Shown here: in pieces, positions 59,453 to 64,000 of the stretch
How positions within the stretch are numbered: the first letter of the stretch is position 1
Layout: the number at the start of each line of letters is the position of its first letter
NCBI GenBank assembly: GCA_017311185.1
Contig: JAESUZ010005462.1
Location: forward strand, 3,348,001 to 3,412,000
Direction of reading: 5' to 3'
From: Proteles cristata cristata
Taxonomy: Eukaryota > Chordata > Mammalia > Carnivora > Hyaenidae
DNA length: 64,000 nucleotides
Notes under the pieces: model-generated
Told to the model about the DNA's origin: nothing
The model's database searches: none
Seen by the model: only the letters and a program-made list of their open reading frames with translations
Made by a program: the position numbers and the translations under genes

Positions 59453-61835
59453 CTAATTCCAGTGATTGTGGTCCACATAAAAATCCCTTTTGATAACTCA
59501 CTGGCTTTGTTGTCCTGAGCTGATAACCTTAGTACTTGCTTGATTTTGCAAGAATCAGATGATACCTTGTGAAAAGCAATACATAATTCTAAACATCTTA
59601 TTTCTAAGTTAATAGTATTTTTTCCCTTAATGGAGAATGTTCTCTTTTGATGTTTGGGTTACTTTTTTACCCTGTGTCTCTGAAAATATTTACATTTCCT
59701 GCCTATTTTTTTAAACTTAGAATTTATAATTCAAAGATTTTTTTATTCTATTAATAAAACATCTTAAGGTAATTTTTATTAGAGTTTATAGATCTTATAA
59801 TACATGCATGTATTTGCTTGCCAATGTACAATTTTAGCATTTTAGCAGAAAGGGACAGTATTCTACTTATTTGGAAGCTAAGCCACAAATTGACTGAATA
59901 ATCTTTTTATACAAAAAAAATTAAACACTGTGGAGGTTGATCTTATCTTTTGAAATAGCCTAACACTGAAGTATATTTATTTGCTAATCATAAATATATT
60001 CTTTTATTTTATAGAACATTTAAGTTTCAATCATTCAAAATATTAATATATAACAATGTAATGGTCGCTACCTTCATTCTTCTTGGGCATGTATATGGGT
60101 GCAGCTTTACTAGAATGTCAGCTACCTGCAGATTTGTGGAAAATTATGATATGACTATCTACTATACTAGATGGGGAGAGGGTCCCAATCTTCATTTGAA
60201 AGAAACTTAACCAGGACAATACATATGTTCAGTGTCTCTTAAAATGTCTAAGTTGCTGATAACTGGGACATGCTTTTTCATTTTTTATTAGAATGGCCAC
60301 CTTGGAGTAAACTTTTGAGAAAGAAGAAAAGCTACTAAAAATATATCACTTAAGAAAATACAGAAGTGTTTCACACCAACACTCATACCCATTCCTATGC
60401 TGCCATTATACCAACTGGTCTTCAGAAAGGACTGTCACCATCAATTTTTCATTTTTAAAAGACTTTAATTCTTTCAGCATGTTCATATGGTTTTATAAAG
60501 CCCCAGATACCCAGCAAATCCCCTTGGTGTTGTAAGACAAGATTGCTGTTAAAAAATGTTTAGGCTTAGTCAGCTTCTTCTCACCGCTGACTTCATGAGG
60601 GGCTCTGGGAAATGGTGTTTATACTAAGCTTAAATTGATAGGGCAAGTTTAATGCAGTAGGGTCAAAGGTACAACTGCTTAGCTGGTCTCATCAACCACT
60701 CAAGTTTCAGCATCGGTTTATAAAGAAAGGTCTGTAATGATAACATCTGGCTGCTTGAGCGTGACTGCGTTTTGCCTACTATGATTGAATGGAATTTAAT
60801 GGTGGGGAGGAGAAAACCTAGGGCAATTTCATTCTTGAATTATGGTTCCAGATGGACAAGGCAAAATGGCAGACTTTGATCAGTCTGGATCCAGCCATCT
60901 AGCAGTTTGTTGAGCAGACTTGCTTCTTCCATCTCTACCCCACCTCTGGCCCCTGTAAGACAACCATCCTTGCTGAGTCAATGGCAGAGGCCCAGTGTGG
61001 GCACAACTGTGAATAGGCTTCTCTTTGGTATTGTTCATCTAGTTAGGCCTTGCCTTGTTGCCCTGTAAGTAGTCTAAGGATACTGTCAATAGAAAGCATG
61101 GCACCCGTACCCCAGAAGGTGCTCCATAATGGCTACTAACCAACTAGGAGATTTGATTGCTAGACAGAAGGTGCCCAGCCAAGTTCATGTTGGCAAAGAG
61201 ATCCAGTTAGTTCCAAATCTCTGCCATCATTCCAGTTAACTACTTTGTGCCAAGGTTACAAAGACACTGTGACATTGGGGACCAAAAAATGTAAATGTAT
61301 CATAAATCTGCTATACAGCATTATAGGATATGCCTACTACATAACTCGTCCAGCAAGAAGAAACTGATTCAAATTGTACCCAGGTATCCCAAGGATCTTG
61401 TGCATTCTGTGGATACCCAATTCCTTCTGTTATCAACCACAACACCATAACCTAAAAAGCTCATTGTATAAGCATAAATTCATGTTGCTTAAGATCCTTT
61501 AAAGTCTTCTTAAGTGTACCTTTAGATCACTGAGTATCTGTAAACTTTTTAGATTTTCAAGAACTTCTTTTTAATACAAACAAGTAGGTAGACAAAAAGT
61601 AAATGACAGCAGAGATTCACCTCTTTAGTACAATAAGGCTGTGCAAGTGGGAAGAGGAGTTCTCTGATGCTTAACATTTGCCGTATTTGCTCCACAAATG
61701 TGAGATGTTCTTGGTATTGGTGCATCTTCAGGACCAAGAGAAGTCCTAGCCCACCAGACACACAGTGTGAAATCAAGAGGGTAGAGAAAGAGACGCACAC
61801 ATGGTGCAGGTGAGGGAACCTTGCCCAGAGTGTGA
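59453..61835. other. Intron without a recognised feature
   Basis: About 2.4 kb without an assigned repeat. The 60840-61460 part is less AT-rich and could be an old LTR or unique sequence; I cannot tell. Confidence 0.5.
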
Positions 61836-61839
61836 TTTC

Positions 61840-61995
61840 TACTTCCAGGACCTCATAGCTGCCTGACCTTAGGGGCTTCATGCAGCCTTTGTTTTTTCAT
61901 CCATAATATGGGACAGATGCCTAATCTACTGAACCTACTACATACTTACCCCTGTAGCTTATGAATCAAAAGTGATACACGTGAAAGCCCTTCTG
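61840..61995 (+). mobile_element. MIR SINE fragment, sense
   Basis: 'TCATAGCTGCCTGACCTTAG', 'GCAGCCTTTGTTTTTTCATC' and 'CATAATATGGGACAGATGCC' follow the MIR core in degraded form. Confidence 0.72.
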
Positions 61996-62283
61996 TGTCC
62001 TACCTGAATGTACGTGTCATTGTCACTCTTCCCTTGATGGTCCATTTAGCTGATTCCTGTTAATATGACCAGGGGTCAAGCTTAACTCCTCTAGGTCACA
62101 TTAGAAATTAGAAATAGGTCCCCAAAAGGAAATATTCTACCTGTTACATGACTGAACTTGATATAGCAAATCCAAACCTACCAAATAAATTAAGAATGAT
62201 ATTTGGAAAATGTTTCTCATTTTAACTCTCAGTAGGATCTTTTTCAGAGAGCAAGCTTCCTCATTACATTTAAGACATGAGTA

Positions 62284-62781
62284 CAAGGGCACCTGGGTGG
62301 CTCAGGCAGTTAAGCGTCTGACTTCAGCTCAGGTCATGATCTCACAGTTCATGAGTTCAAGCCCTGCATCAGGCTCTACACTGACAGCTCAGAGCCTGAA
62401 GCCTGCTTGGGATTCTTTGTCTCCCTCCCTCTCCCTGTCTCGCTCTCGCTCTCACTCTTGCTTTCTCTCTCTCCCTCTGTGTGTCTCTCTCTCTGTCCCC
62501 ATTCACACTTTGTCCCTGTCTCTCTCAAAAATAAAAACTAGGGACACCTGGGTGGCTCAGTCAGTTAAGCGTCCGACTTTGGCTCAGGTCATGATCTCAC
62601 AGTTTGTGGGTTCAAGCCCCACGTCTGGCTCTGTGCTGACAGCTCAGAGCCTGGAGCCTGCTTCTAATTCTGTGTCCCCCTCTCCCTCTGACCCTCCCCT
62701 GCTCACACTGTCTCTATCTCTCTCTCAAAATCATAAATAAAACATTTTAAAATAATAAAATAAAAAATAAACATTAAAAAT
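62284..62781 (+). mobile_element. CAN-SINE, sense (host), tail split by a second SINE
   Basis: Head GGGCACCTGGGTGGCTCAG, body, an expanded CT/CTCG tract (62423-62525) and the beginning of the tail. The tail resumes after the inserted SINE. 10-bp duplication GACATGAGTA at 62274-62283 and 62782-62791 brackets both. Confidence 0.92.
62541..62750 (+). mobile_element. CAN-SINE, sense, inserted in the tail of the preceding SINE
   Basis: GGGACACCTGGGTGGCTCAG head, full body and tail. Its own duplications lie in A-rich tail sequence and cannot be fixed exactly. A 176-codon frame across the pair is SINE sequence. Confidence 0.93.
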
Positions 62782-62791
62782 GACATGAGTA

Positions 62792-64000
62792 TATATACAG
62801 AAGTTCTATTTTTCTAGTGCTATAGCCATGTGTGAAGCAAGACACATGTATATTCTTCTTTCCCTTCTCCATTGTCCTGTCACTGCCTTCTTCATTTTGC
62901 TCTATTCCATTTTCGATTCAGTAGCCATTGACAAAGTACATCTTCAGGTGAAATGCTAAGCAGGAATATATAGCCACCAAAGAGGAAGAGAGGCCCTCTT
63001 CTCTGGTTCCAGTAAAAGAGGAAGCCCCAGACACCAAAAGCAACAGTAAAACCCTGCTCTATACATATACATACCCCTATCAGATACTCATTTCTACCTT
63101 ATAAGAAAAATAGAAGAAAGTAACGTACAGAGTGAACCTGAGATAAGAATCTTCTTTGCACTAACAAGCCAGGGTCTACTTTCCTTTCCCTCTTATTTTA
63201 ATATTTCATTATCACTTTCTGTTCCTAGGCTGCCTAGGAACTCTCTCACACCTGGGATTGCAACCCTTTAAAGTAATGGTGATTATATGCTTTGTGCCCT
63301 TAAAAGCATAAGCCACCTTTGAATACAGTGGAAAAAGGTAAACTACCAACTGCCAATTCCATGAATCATGCTCTGTCCAAGGGAGTTCTAGATGTGGAAA
63401 GCCAACTGTATATGTAGAAGGATATATATATTTATTTACACAGCACATACGTCATGTATAAGTGATTCTGATGAACACTATTGAACTAAAACATGTTAAT
63501 TCTGTACTTGGGACTATTTTAACTTTAATTTCAAAATGTTTTCATTGCCCTATACTTTTGATATCAATGAGGTAAAGAAAACTCTACCCATATGTGCAGT
63601 CTCTTTACTTCTATAATAGTCTTTTCCAAATTAAATATCATGCATAAGTATTAAATATTAGCAGTTTATCTTAAATATTAGACCAGAACTACAGCTGATC
63701 AGGGAATAGTTTACATGAGGCTCAAACCCTTCAGTACTGGCAGAGTTACACATTAAACCACTTTTTATATATCTCTGGCTTATACTCAAAAGAGCATCAC
63801 TTTCAACTTTATGTGGCTGTCCATGTTGTAAATGCAAAAGTAGGGACAGAGGTAGTGGAGTGAGAATTCTAAGGAGAATGGGACCTTCCTTCATCTAAGG
63901 AGCAATGATTCCTCTCCACTATGGGAGAAAACTCCCAGCCTTACATGTGAATGAATAGTGAAGTCTTAAGAGTGCACCTCAACATTACTGTGAATGACAA
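62792..64000. other. Intron without a recognised feature
   Basis: Unique-looking AT-rich sequence to the window end; nothing recognised. Confidence 0.55.

Noticed and set aside
62210..62740. 176-codon frame
   Set aside because: It reads through two CAN-SINEs and their CT tracts.

Overview
This window reads as nuclear DNA of a carnivoran mammal, most likely a felid. The main evidence is 28 copies or fragments of a tRNA-Lys-derived CAN-SINE. Most carry the head 'GGGGCGCCTGGGTGGCTCAG', the 'GGTCATGATCTC' block, the 'GGGCTCTGTGCTGACAGC' body, a (CT)n tract and an 'AAATAAATAAACATT' tail. That head and body match the cat-type family better than the dog-type SINEC_Cf. Ancient mammalian repeats (MIR, L2, L1M, MER5A, a MER58-like element, a Tigger-like MITE, an MLT1-like LTR) fill in between. 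There are no operons, CRISPR arrays or prokaryotic genes, and no compact multi-gene system of any kind.

I can support one protein-coding segment: a 97-bp internal exon at 6160-6256 on the + strand. It encodes the conserved [12 protein letters not shown]...YYRPTEV stretch near the C-terminus of GDP-mannose 4,6-dehydratase (GMDS), the first enzyme of de novo GDP-fucose synthesis. It has a consensus acceptor (TTATTTACAG) and donor (GTAAGG). The next coding exon, beginning DFLQGDC in mammalian GMDS, is not seen downstream. I therefore read 1-6159 as the end of the preceding intron and 6257-64000 as over 57 kb of the last coding intron of a very large gene.

Layout: 1-1.06 kb is an L1 3' end carrying an antisense SINE. 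At 3.57-3.80 kb is a MER58-like hAT MITE. At 4.9 kb is a 33-nt U2 snRNA 5' fragment flanked by a 17-bp target-site duplication and lacking an A-tail. The GMDS exon is at 6.2 kb. From 6.7 to 30 kb, intron sequence carries L2/MIR relics, nested and tandem SINEs (12.7, 26.8-27.3 kb) and a 5'-truncated antisense L1 (16.0 kb). From 30 to 50 kb lies a SINE-dense stretch with a Tigger-like MITE, an MLT1-like LTR, MER5A, GAAA-expanded SINE tails, two L1M fragments and a 25-bp minisatellite. From 51.7 to 55.5 kb is an old L1M with both ends represented but most of ORF2 missing. From 55 to 64 kb, mostly unique intron ends with a SINE-in-SINE pair.

The remaining open reading frames are short and lie in repeats or low-complexity intron; I do not believe they encode proteins. 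The most notable observations are the tailless U2 retrocopy, the three-copy target-site duplication around two tandem SINEs, and the strong sense-strand bias of SINEs relative to GMDS (24 to 4). Repeat family names come from remembered consensus phrases and were not checked with a search tool.
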